Of a stretch of 64,000 bases of DNA, positions 24,248 to 36,044 are shown in pieces. A program made the translations under genes and the position numbers. Position 1 is the first letter of the stretch. The number at the start of each line of letters is the position of its first letter. The notes under the pieces were generated by a model. That model was not told the origin of the DNA, did no database searches, and saw nothing but the letters and a program-made list of their open reading frames with translations. Origin of the DNA: Platycnemis pennipes (lineage: Eukaryota; Arthropoda; Insecta; Odonata; Platycnemididae); contig OW121846.1 in the NCBI GenBank assembly GCA_933228895.1, positions 145,966,746 through 146,030,745 on the forward strand, given 5' to 3'.

Positions 24248-24391
24248 GAGGAAAAAGACCGACTAGTGCATGGTTTATTGTTGAATATCCAAAACATCGA
24301 GGACTATGAGAAACTCATATCTAATTTTGTCATGAAGTATGTGATAAAGCATGGATTATGCTTTGATACTGTCATTGAAGACGTCATTAAG
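24248..24391 (+). CDS. KNTC1: Next exon of the KNTC1-like gene
   Basis: The acceptor TTTAACAG ends at 24247 and the donor GTATGG starts at 24392. The exon has 48 codons, phase 0 at both ends, and joins the previous exon in frame across an 81-bp intron. The product contains NFVMKYVIKHGLCFDTVIED, a helical stretch that parallels the region after LSDFE in KNTC1. Short introns plus clean phase argue for a real spliced host gene rather than transposon coding. Confidence 0.7.
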
Positions 24392-24552
24392 GTATGGTAA
24401 CAAATGTAAAAAAAAAGACATAGGTGGTATATTGAGGGTAATAACTTATAGCTGTGGTATCAACTGCTGTATTTAATTTTGATATTATTGTCATAAAAAC
24501 TATGGTAAGGGTTCATAATATTTTAATTATTTTTAAATTTTGTTTTAATTAA

Positions 24553-24784
24553 CACACTCAATGCTGGCTTATTTCATGAAAAAGTATTCATGTCCGAAAT
24601 ATTTTTTTTCTTTTATATGAATAAATACATTATTATAAATGCTTTAAACATAAAATTTTTGCAATATAATAATAATTTTGTACTTAGCAATGAACATAAC
24701 GGGACCCCATGCCTTGACGTCAAGGCATCCGCCTCCCAGGGTAACGAGGCATGCCTTGAATTCAAGGCATCCGCGTTGAGTGTG
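24553..24784. mobile_element. 232-bp TTAA-flanked MITE (piggyBac-type)
   Basis: TTAA at 24549-24552 and 24785-24788 flanks terminal repeats CACACTCAATGC and, read inward on the right, CACACTCAACGC. TTAA target duplication is the mark of piggyBac (also Kolobok) elements. Inside the right half are two 20-bp perfect palindromes, at 24709-24728 and 24751-24770, that differ only in the central two bases. It has no coding capacity. It sits within the intron after the exon at 24248-24391. Confidence 0.85.
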
Positions 24785-24892
24785 TTAAAGAAAGATCTGG
24801 CTGAAAAGAGTTACTGTTTAGAAAGGGGCTTAAAATTGGATACATTTTTTGGCAAACCTGTGTTCAGCTTTTTAAATTGTGTCCTTATTTAA

Positions 24893-25800
24893 TCTACCTG
24901 TATCAAATCCTCTGTGTTCATGGAATGGATTCTATAAGCTCATGGGTGTGAATAATCACCAAACAATGGTTTCACAACTTATGTATTCTCTTCTTGAAAG
25001 TGAAAAAGTGAAGAATACTCACACAGTATTACTGGTGGCTTCATGGGTGGGATATGAAACCTGTAAACAAATTACGAAACACCAAGGGAGATATCCAGAC
25101 AGTGTTGTGGATTGTCTTTGTATGGCCATGTGAACTGGCCTGTCATCTGCCTGCACATTTTCCATTTGCATTGACCAGTAATGGTGCAAAGGAAATCTCG
25201 CATGCGAGTTTAGTGGTTCCCAGTTAGGCTTTGTATTCCTAGTAGGGGCTGGAGAGCAGTAACCCCTCAAGCTGCCTTTTCATGTATGGGTATTTAAACC
25301 CTCGGGTGGTTTTTAAATTTGTCTCAAATGCATGGTGTGGACACTGTCTTCATTAAAATGCGATAACTCATAAAGTACAGCAAATTAATAAGAAAATTTT
25401 TATGTTGTATAAAAATGTTCCTTTTGCCTATCTTTAAAATTTACTGGTTGAAACTCTAATTTTTACATTAATTCATTAATTCTACGTATTCAAACTTTTC
25501 GTTAGTTTTTTTGTTTTCAGAAAAATGTTTTACCACTAAATTGTGACTTATGTAAAAAGTTAAAAACTCACATTTGATGAATATCATTTATTTTTTTAAA
25601 TATAAACACAAATATCACTTCATATAATATATTTGTTGTTTTCCTTTGGTTTTTTACGGTCTTTCATACTCTTTCCGTTGATTCTTTTGAACTTGCACAT
25701 TTGCACATGAATAGTTTTCAATTCTTGTGCTTCTAACGGATAAAATCTGATTTCATGAAAAGAATAGGGTAGATATAAATTTCAAATCAGTCAGTATTTC
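24893..25800. other. Intronic sequence, no gene seen
   Basis: Nothing recognisable beyond a TTAA at 25294-25297 followed by ACCCTCGGG, a possible outer end of the piggyBac element in this intron. Confidence 0.4.
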
Positions 25801-25805
25801 ATAGT

Positions 25806-27660
25806 ACTTGATTTTTCATCATTTTGTTTACCAACCTGCTATGAATAGTCATCCAACCTATGCACTCTGGAATCAAAAGTTTTATTTCGGTGTGAAATGT
25901 CTTGAAGCATCCTTCGAGACAAAGTCCAACTTTACGTTCACTACACCAGTATATGCTTTCTTTTCTTCTTCCACGTTTGGTGCAGACAACGCATTACCTT
26001 TGTGGCTTCGCTTTTTTTCCTGTTGCAGGGATCCTTTCTAAGAAGTGCCTCTCGACCAGGCATTGTGGTGGGGGGTTTATCGAAGGCCTCCCGACGGTTG
26101 GGCTCCCCAGCTGTGGTCTGTTTGCGTTGACAATGGCCTTGACCAAGCTTATCCGAAAGATAAGATGATCTACGCCCGAATTTCTAGCCTGGTATAAGAT
26201 ATAGGCGTTGTGGACCGCTACATTGAGTAGTCTCTTGAAAAACTTGATGTACCACTTCATGCCTCGTTTTCTTCCCCCCAAATATGGCTGTAACCTCTGG
26301 TCCTTGAGATCCACTCCACCCATAGCCAAATTGTACTCATTCACACACTTAGGCTTCACAATATCCACGCCCCTTAATCTTTTTTTGAATCATTGCATCG
26401 TCATGAAACGATGAAATCATTGCCACGTCTCTCTTATCCTTCCACTTCAACACCATTATTCCATTACTTTCATACGCTACCATCTTGCCCCTTTTCAGCT
26501 GCTTGATTTTCAAACTCAGAGGAACGTTCTTTCTGTTCAATCGAAGAGTCCCGGCAACATTTACACCATTCTCACGTAGTACATAAGATAAGTAAGGAGA
26601 ATTATAAAAATTGTCCATCCATAGTGTGTACCCTTTATCAAATAATGGTTCCATTAGATGAACAACAATTTTTGTACTTTTCAAGTTGACATCAACATTG
26701 ATATTACATGTAATCTCGGAACCAGAACCAGTATACACTATGAAATTCCACAGATAGCCACTTTTGGATTCACATAGTTCAAAGGTTTTGATTCCAAAGT
26801 TAGCCACCTTCAAAGGTATGTATTGTTTGAAGCCCAAACGGCCCTTCCACAGCGTTAGGGATTCATCTATACAAACATTGCCATGGGGAATACACACAGT
26901 TTGAAATTTTGCCTGGAGTATTGAAACAATTGGGAATATTTTGAAGTTTTTTTGTGCCAGAAAAATTTTTCTCGTCCTCATTATCTGCAAAGTGCAAAAA
27001 TTTTGATAGAAGCTCAAAACGATCAAGTGACATCCCTTGAGAAAAAATTGGAGTTTCTAAGAAGGGATCTTTTGTGAAATAAGATGTTATAGATGGCTTT
27101 TGTATAATGCCCATCAGTATAAATATTCCAATCAAAACATACATTTCTTCACGGGTGACCTCTCGCCAGTTATTTACACGGGAACGTGGGTTAGGAACAG
27201 CCTTAGCGATAAATAATAGCCGTGCATATATCTGTTAGTCTCAGTGCCCATCAGATCCATCTCTTCAGCATAAAATATGTGCTTGGCCAGACTGTCCAAC
27301 AAACGGGATTCTTGATGGGCGGTAAGTATCGCCAACACGTTTCCAGCCAAATGGTGTTGGTGGAGATTCGTGCTCCTCTGATTCATCTTCAAAATCACTT
27401 TCAATTACTTCACCCTGTGCATAATCCTCAACACTATCATCACTAAAACCACTCTGTGATGAAAGGGATTCCTTATCACTATCACTTTCGTCCAACAGAC
27501 GCTCAGTATCTTTATCTATCACGAAAGAGCTACATTTAGCTTCCACCATTTCTCCGAGGTCTGGAGGTACTAATTCTCAAACTTCATCAAGAGAAAAAAA
27601 AATATTTCCAACAAAGTCATGATGCATCAATTTAGATGGCAGCATCATGCAAAGCTTCCT
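25806..27660 (-). pseudogene. piggyBac-like transposase pseudogene PB1
   Basis: This is a DDE_Tnp_1_7-type transposase antisense to KNTC1 within its intron. The acidic N-terminus begins near 27549 and is rich in Asp/Glu/Ser. It is followed by EMYVLIGIFILMGIIQKP and RFELLSKFLHFADNED, and then the catalytic Asp contexts GNVCIDESL (Asp 1), LWMDNFYNSPYLSY (Asp 2) and NEYNLAMGGVDLKDQ (Asp 3), all three present. The tail has CVVCTKRG...WCSERKVGLC...CFKTFH, the C-terminal zinc-binding domain. Breaks are a frame change near 27270-27400, another near 27150, one near 26350-26370 and an in-frame TAA before CVVC. Candidate element ends are TTAA at 25294-25297 and at 28222-28225 (preceded by GGG); these are weakly supported. 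Confidence 0.87.
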
Positions 27661-28873
27661 AGCAGAGGACCAAAAGAATTGACTAAATAAAACAAGAGAT
27701 GGCATAAGGGAAGCGACTAATGCTGAATGAGGCGAGAGGGCATACGGCGTACGTCGAAACGCTGGTGGAAGCGACCAGCTGGGGACGGACACATATACGT
27801 CGAAGCGGCTGGAGAGTTTAATGTAGGTTGTCATTTTAGTGCCATAGTTGCTGTACACAATGATTGAAGACTCATTCCAAAGTGCCAGCGTTGCCTTTAG
27901 CAGCTCGAAAGTTGAAGCATCAAAACTGGTTTCGAATCAGAATAATATTATACAATTTTCTACTTAAAAGGCAAGAAAAATATGAATGTTTGTGAGTAAT
28001 TCTACGAGCAGTGTGAAAATTTTAGTGGCCAATAAAGGATTTCAAGTAAGTTAGTTAAACAAATGATAATTCAGAAAAAGTTCAGGCTTTGCAATCTCAA
28101 AGATGAAATTTTTTTAAAAATTGCCATAGCATACCTTGTTTCTTTCCATGATTGAACTCTGAAATTGTAATGGTGGCAATCGTAAGGCATACGTTCAGGA
28201 TACCACCAGGAACTTTATGGGTTAATGTATAACACTTTCTTTTGCATATAAGAATTTTTTCCCAAGAAAAAGTTCATAAAAATCACTTCGTTTTTTTATG
28301 GTCACTGTTACACTTTGTCTAAGTGTAATGATGGTGATGTGATGCATTGAAAATTGTGGTGAAATATCTTCACTTTGATAATCAAATGGCAAAAAAATTT
28401 TAGTTTGGATTTATGTGTTGGAATACGTTTATGACAGTAATTGGTGGTTACAATTAAGGACAATATTGCACATAGGACGTAATGGTTTTTTAAAACTTGA
28501 ATACAACTGTCAGAAATGAATCTCACCACAGACCTTACCACCAAACACCATCGTGGTATGCAAGTGTGTCAGTGCATTGGGTTCAGAGCTATGCTACGAA
28601 TGTATCTCTGTTTTCCCTCAATTAGGTGGATCAATTCAGCTATAACCAAACTCTTATGGTTTCAATTTACTTAAATTAGATTATGTAAAGTTTCTACATG
28701 ATTCCAATATAAATTTTAGAAATGCAGATGCATTGGATTCAGAGCAATGCTACAAATGAATCTTAGTCGTTCTCTGGTTAGAGAGATCAATTCAGTCACG
28801 CCCACACCCGTAAATGTGCATTTACAGCTAATACCAACTTGCACATGTGAACACCTGCTACGTGTGTTCAGGT
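27661..28873. other. 5' region of PB1 and unassigned intron sequence
   Basis: The minus-strand frame upstream of PB1 includes LPSKLMHHDF and may belong to the transposase N-terminus, with a stop between. The remainder shows no gene. Confidence 0.35.
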
Positions 28874-30201
28874 CATAGTCCAGCTGAGAATTTGAGATAT
28901 CTTGTTTTTTCTCATGTCTAACGGCAAAACATGCACCAAATTGGCAACTGGTGTTTTTAGGGTATATCGACCCTGCTGATTACTAATTTGTTGGTTGCCG
29001 AGCCGAATTTTGCCTCCTAAGACTGTAAACCAATATGGTGGGTGAAATCGGGATTTGCTGTTCTTGTGAAGTTTTCTTTGTCATTTCTCTCATAAATGGC
29101 ACTTTTTCGGATGTAAGAGACAGATAATGACTAGAAGGTCACCTGCGCTTGTGTGGAAGGGATGAGAGTTAGGAAGACGATTCAGTGTGGGAATGAAAAA
29201 ACTGAGATGGAGTTACACGAATGCACATTTATTTCTAAGGTTGAGTAATAAGCAATTGCAAAGAAAAAAATACACTTACGCACTAATGAAAGATGAATGG
29301 ACTGATTGGTGAAGCATTAATGAGCAATGCCAGGTAATGATTAAATTAACTAAAACTAGTGATGGATGAATGAACACGAGTGTATGAAATAATGAAACCA
29401 TTTAACAAAGTTATACAAGTCCTTCGTCTCTTTGTTTCTTATTTCTGCACTGTTCATCAGACGGGAGATCAATTGTATGAAAAAAATCAGGTTGAATTTA
29501 ACAAAAGGAAAAATTTTGCTTCCCAAAGTTCGCAGTCTGAGATGGTGGGGTTAACTCACTTTGCCTTACTTCACTGTGTGATAACTGTGGGAATGGGAAT
29601 GCACATAAATGCTGTCGGTATTGTCAAAAAGGGGGGGATGGATTTTGGACAGTACTTATTCCGTTGACGTGGCGTTTGGAGCATGCCCGGAGACGCGTGA
29701 TCTTCCCGGCCCTGGGGTGAGGATGCATTGGTACTGATTCTTGACCCAACTTTCCTCGTCCTTTCTTTGGGGGCCAACGGGAGAATCCTTCCTCTGCTGT
29801 CGGGTTGTACGCTATACAGGATGGCTACTTTCCCAGCATCAGTCCTCCCATGGGATCGCTCCTCCAGTCTGAGAACACGGAGTAAGGAACTTGTCACATT
29901 ATGCAATTGAACAGGTCACTGTGCCAGCTATGAGCAGGTACTTCAGTTTGACGCAGTGATGAGCAAGTGTTTCTGCAAACAAGGATCCTAGAACAAGTAA
30001 GGCTCTCGTATATCACTACTATCAATCCAAGAAAAATAATGATAGAGTTCCAATCCATGAGATCGTCTGAGGCTTACTTGAGGCTGTAGTACAACACATT
30101 ATCGCTTTTCACGCAATAACTGGGAGTGACAGCACCTCTCGCATTACAGGTATCGGGGAGACTGGTGCTTTTGGAGTAGACGAGAAGAAACCGCACCTAC
30201 T

Positions 30202-30323
30202 GTAATCGCTGTATTTTGAGTGATGGACCCAAGGACAAGGTAAGACCTTTCTACAATAGGTCCATCACTCAAAATACAGCGATTACTTCCCAAGGACAAG
30301 GTAAGAGCGGCTTTCTACAATAG
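30202..30323. repeat. Perfect 28-bp inverted repeat plus direct repeat at the start of the Penelope fragment
   Basis: Positions 30202-30229 and 30259-30286 are perfect reverse complements (28 bp, 29-bp spacer). The adjoining CCCAAGGACAAGGTAAGA...CTTTCTACAATAG is repeated directly at about 30228-30258 and 30288-30323. The pattern fits a template switch during reverse transcription or repair. Confidence 0.9.
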
Positions 30324-30940
30324 ACACACCCTGGAAAAGATATTAGGATCAGCGAAGGACCAAATGGATTCCCTGAAAGGAAGCGGTGTTTATGCTCTTG
30401 AATGCAACGACTGTGATGCCATCTGCATCGGGCAAACTGGCCGAAACTTCGCCACCAGAGCAAAGGAGCACAAGGCATGCTTCGCCACCCGGAATGCCTC
30501 CAATTCGCACTTCGCCGGACACCTACTGGAAAATGGCCACAGCAGTGAGTTCACCCCCTGTGTACTTCACAGAGAGAAGAAAGGCCCAAGGTTGGACAGA
30601 TTAGAAGAGTTGGAGATTATCGGCCACGCAAATTCCAACGACCATAACTTGGTCAATGAACATTTGTATCCCTCCCACTCACGCCTCCTCCACTTTCCTT
30701 CAATGCCCTCTCATTACCCACCCATGGTGAACCTTCCACCAGGCACAACTCGCCATAGCTCCACCCACCCCACTCTCCTGACTCATCCTCCCTAACCCTT
30801 GCACACCGACCTCCCCTTCTCTCCCTCCCTCCTTCCATACACCCTATATATACTGATCTCTGTACTTGATATTTCACCTGATGATGTGCCTTTGCAACAA
30901 AACCATGGTCGTGGAGAATAAAGCTGTGTGTGGAAATTGC
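30284..30940 (+). pseudogene. Penelope-like retroelement, GIY-YIG endonuclease end
   Basis: An open frame from about 30284 reads FYNRHTLEKILG and then the GIY-YIG domain: SGVYALEC (GIY as GVY), ICIGQTGRNFATRAKEH (YIG as CIG, then the helix with the conserved Arg), FAGHLLENGH and the RLEELEII segment with the candidate catalytic Glu. The frame ends at 30795. The following 3' region with GATGATGTGCC, CATGGTCGTGGAGAATAAAG is the usual Penelope 3' tail. The domain cleaves DNA for target-primed insertion. Only this 3' part is present and no RT lies upstream, consistent with 5' truncation. The change of Tyr to Cys in YIG would be expected to weaken catalysis. Confidence 0.82.
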
Positions 30941-30944
30941 AGTG

Positions 30945-31075
30945 CTTCAATTTCATCCTTCATTCCTACGATGAAAGATTTCCACAGTGTTAAGCCTGAA
31001 ACTATTAACTATGATGCTGATGGTTATTTGGAGGACTCAGAATTGGATTCTGATCCTTATGATCCCAAGTAAACT
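30945..31075 (+). other. Short acidic ORF tail of unknown origin
   Basis: Downstream of the Penelope tail an open frame reads MKDFHSVKPETINYDADGYL and then an Asp/Ser/Glu-rich end, stopping at 31070-31072. It could be a C-terminal remnant of another transposon protein; no family is recognised. Confidence 0.25.
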
Positions 31076-31366
31076 TTGTTTACTTTGTAAAGTGTCTTTT
31101 TTTTAAATATTTTTGATTTTATGTTTTAAATATCGTTGTTTTTTATTGAAATTCCCCCTAGTGTTATTTCTAAATTTTAATTGAACTTGCAGGCAATGTT
31201 ACTTTTTGCTTGTTTTAATTATAACATTTCATTGCCTATACTAATTTTTTTAAAGCACCTTGCTGTGGTAGGACCCCAGCACTTTGATATCAAGCTCAAG
31301 TGTCGTAGAAAACGACGCGAGCAACCCACGGGTGGACACAGTCGTTATTGGGTTAGAATAGCGCTT

Positions 31367-31432
31367 AATTCTTGGGGGTTTCTTCTTACTTTGGGGGTTT
31401 CTTCTTACTTTGGGGGTTTTGTTCTTCTTACT
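31367..31432. repeat. Three-unit minisatellite
   Basis: TTGGGGGTTTCTTCTTAC repeats about three times in tandem with a unit of about 19-21 bp; the third unit carries a small insertion. Confidence 0.85.
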
Positions 31433-32635
31433 TCCTGTGAGCAGCTCTTTTCTGATGGGCAAAGGTACTTGAGAAAACCATAAGAGCAAACAGCCGCTTG
31501 ATGCAGTAGTCAGTGTGTTAGGATAGCTCTCAAATCTCGGAGGTCCAGTTGGCGGACATCTTGAATAAGGTACATCCGGTTGTCGGGGGTGTGAGATAAC
31601 ACCATAATCGGCATCAGCACCCCCGTAAACCCCTAAAAGCATACCCAACACAAGGCAAAACTAGCCAAATTAAAACTGGTTCAAATTTTCCAATTTAACG
31701 TCCGCCATCTTGGATTTTGACCCTGATGATTACGAATTTGTCAGTTGCCAAGCCGATTTTGCCTCCTAAGGCTGTAAACCAAGATGGTGGCCAAGATGGC
31801 AAGTGAAAAGCAATAGCCATGTAATGGCAAAATTAGGCTTGGCAACTGACAAATTCGTAATCAGCAGGGTAAATATACCCTGAAAATACCGGTTGCCAAT
31901 TTGGCGCACATTTTGCCGTTAGACACTCATTTTCGGGATTTCTCTCTTGGACTATCAGTGTCAGGTACTGGAATTTTTCTCTCTTGTGGAGTCGTTATCT
32001 TAGAATTCGGTTCATGTTAGATTGGTGTAAATATGGTAATTAAGGTCATCGTTTTTGTTTAATTTAATTAATTAAATATCTTTGCACTACCTTGTGGCGT
32101 GATGACTTAATGCATTATTGCTCGTGCTTTCCCCTCAAGACTCTCGGGGTGCCAATATGTTGGCTTCCTGTGTTTTCCTTGAAATGCCTAATGTGCCAAT
32201 GTATCTGCTCTTAATTAAAGTATTGTTTGAAAACTTTGATCCATAAAACAACAACATTAAATAGATTCAATGAATTAATATTAAATGTATCTTTATCAGA
32301 CAAAAGTGAACTCTAGTTCCCACCAAAACATAGGTCCGGCTGGCCAAATGAGAACTTTTCTTCCCAGTATTTAAATTATATTCCCAAATATTTCACCCAG
32401 CAGAAATTTTAATGCAGACTTTTATAGTTTTAAGGTGAAATATGTTTACATTTTTGAACGTCTGGGTTAAATGTTAGTTTGCCAGAAAATTTTTGAAATG
32501 AAGTGTTAATCCTTTCAAGATGTAGCCATGAGCTTTCTTGGAGGGAAAAAATAAATGTGGTAGAGAAAGGGTTAAGTATTTGTGTTGATTAATTGGAATT
32601 TAAATTGTATGTAAATTTTATATATTTTTTTAAAG

Positions 32636-32725
32636 GATCTAATCAATTCAACCTATTGGCCTGATGAACTTGAAGTGCAGGTGAAGAAGGCTGCTATACT
32701 GAATGGCTATATTAAGGATACGGAG
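32636..32725 (+). CDS. KNTC1: Third visible exon of the KNTC1-like gene
   Basis: The acceptor TTTTTTAAAG ends at 32635 and the donor GTATGT starts at 32726. The exon has 30 codons, phase 0 at both ends, joining in frame to 24391 across an 8.2-kb intron. The product, DLINSTYWPDELEVQVKKAA followed by ILNGYIKDTE, continues the KNTC1-like helical repeat; a short acidic end (DTE, compare DTD in other KNTC1 proteins as I recall them) precedes the next exon. I could not find the following exon among the transposons to the right, so the next intron is over 31 kb or the gene is broken. Confidence 0.68.
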
Positions 32726-34220
32726 GTATGTAAAATTACAATTATTGAATTACATGGCTATTGCTTTTCAAGCTGTTATCTGAAATGTGTTGTGTCATCA
32801 TGTGTTAGTTTTGAAAGGTTTCCATTGTTCGTTCAGCATTAATTGTTGCAGCAGGAGGAGGGGGAAGTAATGTCTCCCAGGCATGAGTTGGGAGAAACTC
32901 TTTTTGATGCAAACACACAGACAGAAAGTAGGAAGGTCAGAAGTCAGGGCAAAAGCGGGCTGCATGGGAATACATACGTACTCACTGCAAATACATTTAT
33001 TAGAGCGTGAGGTTGGAGGATTCTTAGTGGAAAATCTGGATGCATGAGGTGGTCTGCACTGCTGCTCAAGGCATGCTTTTTAGCAGATCTAGAAAGTATG
33101 TTGCACACGCTGAGGGATTGTCTCCATGTATAGTCATGCTACATAGGTTAATAAGCTGGTGTCAACTGTATTGGAAGTAATTTATTAGTATTTCTTCGGC
33201 TTCTTAAAACTATATGGTAGTCTTTTCAAAGAGCTGTTAAGTCAATTCTTATTTAGTATGAGATGGCTTCAAGGTTGAGAATATTGCCTCTCGAAATTAT
33301 ACTGTTACTGTTGAAGGAATTATATTACTTCACTCTTGTAACATGTTTAGTAGTTCCATTATTGTACTGGTCAGATTCTAACTGAAATATAGTTTCATGA
33401 ATCAGCCATTAATAATCAAGAATCATCAAAACTTGTAGCTTTTGGGTACTTTTTATAGGCGAACGGTGATGTATGTTTTATAAATTGCCTTTGCCTCTTG
33501 AGGTGGTGTCTGCAACCTATTCATAAATGAGGTAGAAAGTAACCTCATATATTGTATAGGAGAACTCATTTATCTTGAGCAAAATTTTATTAAGTTTAGG
33601 CTACATTTTTCTTATAATTCTTAGGTATAATCATCATCAGTTAAAAGCCTGGTGTAAACTTTTAATGGCCATGAGTTTTTGCCAACTGTGAGGATGGTAT
33701 AACTTTACTTGTATAAAATATCACAGAGTCGAGGACCTCTTCAGTGTAACAAATAGATGGTATACAGAAATATAATTCATGTAAGCAATAGAGATGAGTC
33801 GAATAGCAGATTTATGGAATGTTTAATGCAGTCAAGCCCATTTATAACGAAGTTGAGGGGGCTGAATATTTCCTTCGTAATAACCGAACTTCGTTGTATG
33901 TGGACCAGTTTTTCTCAGCCTCTCTTTGACGGGGAATATCCTTACTTCCTTATGACGGGAACTTCGTTATGAACAGGTTTGATATAAGTGGGCTTGACTT
34001 TGTGTGTGTGTTGAATGTTAGAATTGCAACTGATATGTTTAGTATTATGTGTATTCTGCTGATTTATTTTTTGCCTGTTGAAGTAAAAAGGCACAACTTG
34101 ATTAAATTTATTTAATTCTGATTTTAAAAGTCTAATATATAATAAAATAACTTTGCAACCAATCATAGACCATTGCATACATTAACTTTTATAACCATTA
34201 ATAATTGAGCAGAAAGTGCT
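32726..34220. other. Intron sequence with one MITE
   Basis: Apart from the MITE at 33829-33999 nothing recognisable was seen. Confidence 0.5.
33829..33999. mobile_element. About 170-bp Tigger-like MITE
   Basis: The left end CAGTCAAGCCCATTTATAAC is followed by GAAGTT. The right end, read inward, gives AAGTCAAGCCCACTTATATC, and AACTTCGTTAT motifs occur on both sides. The first bases of the right end have decayed and a TA duplication is not clear. Confidence 0.65.
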
Positions 34221-35912
34221 CAGGGTTGCTACAGGTCAGTAAAATGAGTAAGGGAAAAGTCAGGAAGGTAAAAACTGGTCAGTAAAATCAGAGAAAAACT
34301 GGAAATTTGGAAAATTTGATGTAGAGTCAGTAAATTTGAAAATACTGGCAGCCAATGCACTTTACATAGTTAAATATTATAACAAAATTTTCGCTGGCTC
34401 TCACCTGCACCACGGAAATAGAGAAGCCCAATGTGCCCAAGTTGTGCAGTGAATGAAGGATTATGATCACGGCATGACCCGTGTACATCACCATTGACAC
34501 ACTGTACTAAAAATTCGGAATTGTTCTGATTTGTTGGTTCCTTTAATCCGCATGATTTTGATAATCAGCCCTGGCAATGTATTTGCTGAGTGCAGATTTT
34601 CAATTAACTGAGAAATTGTTGTTGAAAATCAATTGGATGTGTAACTAGTTGTGCAGAGGCAAGTTTATGATGCAGTCAACCTGGCAGGTGGAATTGTGAA
34701 TATTACAATATAGCTCTTTTACAGAAAGAAAGGCATATAAAAATTGCAATATAGATAATTTTAGTATGGATAACAAAATGATTGATGGGGTACGCAGCGT
34801 GCATTCAAGAGTGTGAAGAGGCCCTCGAGCAGGTGTCTGAAGAGGGTGAGGAGCAGAAAGAAAAGGTGCTATGAGAATGTGGTCGTTCACCAAATTTTTT
34901 TAATTGCCGAATCTGATAGAGTTTGTAAAATAAAAAGACTTGTATTTTTCCGTTTTTTGATCCGTCAATTATTTCCCGAGTTATAAGCGGCGAAAAACTG
35001 ATGTTTTTAACCCTTTCGGAAAAGTGGGTGTGGTGCAACCTCTGATGTATATCGACTTCGTCCAATCACAACTGAGTCCGCGAAGCTACTTTGCCTTATC
35101 GCAATGGACAGCTGACTCGGCCAATTGGAGCTATTGCGGCAGCATGTGTGCGAGCAGACCTTCCGAGAATCCACGTCCACTCCCTTCCCCTCCCCTGAAA
35201 GCAGTCAAGGACGGGAGGAAAATGACGTCAAATGTTATCACAGCAGCATTTTCGGTGGGCGTCACCTTTTGCTTATTTAAATTTTTAATTTATGAGTGAA
35301 TGGTTGTGGTTAGAAGATAAATTTTTTCACTAAAATTCTTATTTCGTTTCCTTGTAACGATTCAGTGTACAAAATTGCAATTTAGGTTCCGAGTAACCGC
35401 CCCCATTGGATGTGAAGTCAGGGATTGAAGGATAAAAGAGCAATGCTGATGTTAGAAACCCAACTGAACTGCGAAACCATACAACTGGAAGAAGGCTTAT
35501 TTTATCAATTATCCCCTAAAAGTTTGAATAATGGTTTACTCCTTGATTTACCTTAGTTAGTGTTCATTTTATTAAGCCCTAATATTTTCCTGAGGTTAAT
35601 TTTATTAATGTGCATTTTATTGTGCAGCATATTATCCTGTAATGAATCATTTTGTTTAAATGTTAATTTACAGTATTACTATGTGCAGTTTATGGCATTT
35701 GGAGTTTGAATTTATTTATTACTTACAAGGGGAGACCACGAGAACTGTCGACCGTTTTGGATGCTGATTTTTTATCATGTACGGAACGACTATTGCTCCA
35801 CGAATCCGGAGTGGTTTGGTTGAATAGGCTATAGTTTTCCTATAATAATTAATAATTTATTCATTATTTTCAGCCGTTTCTATGTATAACTAAAATATAG
35901 CTTCCCTCTCAT

Positions 35913-36000
35913 GAGGTCAGCGTGGTGTAGTGGTTAGCGCACCGGGACAGTGGACGCTGAGGTCAGAGGTTCGAGACTCCTCAGTGGAATATTTTTTTTT
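35913..36000 (+). promoter_or_regulatory. tRNA-like Pol III unit in the left arm
   Basis: The A box TGGTGTAGTGG (35923-35933) fits TRGYNNARNNG exactly. The B box GGTTCGAGACT (35968-35978) fits GGTTCRANNCC at 10 of 11. Spacing is 34 nt and nine T at 35992-36000 could end Pol III transcription. TGAGG before the A box can pair with CCTCA after the B box as a short acceptor-like stem, but a full cloverleaf with a clear anticodon is not evident. It is 3 nt shorter than the right-arm copy between the boxes. It points into the element, towards the transposase. Confidence 0.7.
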
Positions 36001-36044
36001 CTCTATTCAAAGCGTTTTCATCGCTTTTCCAAGTGAAATTCGAT

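Larger units (their letters stand above)
28874..31957. mobile_element. Element with about 120-bp terminal inverted repeats, holding a Penelope fragment
   Basis: The left part (28874-29045) and the reverse complement of 31790-31957 match over about 120 bp. Shared blocks are CATAGTCCA or GATAGTCCA ends, GTCTAACGGCAAAA, CAAATTGGCAAC and ACCCTGCTGATTAC. A further half-copy in direct orientation at about 31722-31790 makes the right side itself a foldback. Flanks read TGTTCAGGT and TGTCAGGT, a possible imperfect duplication. The transposon class is unclear. The interior holds the Penelope GIY-YIG segment and other sequence of unknown origin. Confidence 0.55.

Noticed and set aside
27222..27446. Plus-strand ORF opposite PB1
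   Set aside because: It lies antisense to piggyBac coding and has no domain of its own.
29571..29910. ORFs on both strands in a GC-richer patch
   Set aside because: No recognisable motif, and the frames are mutually overlapping. Nothing supports coding beyond length.
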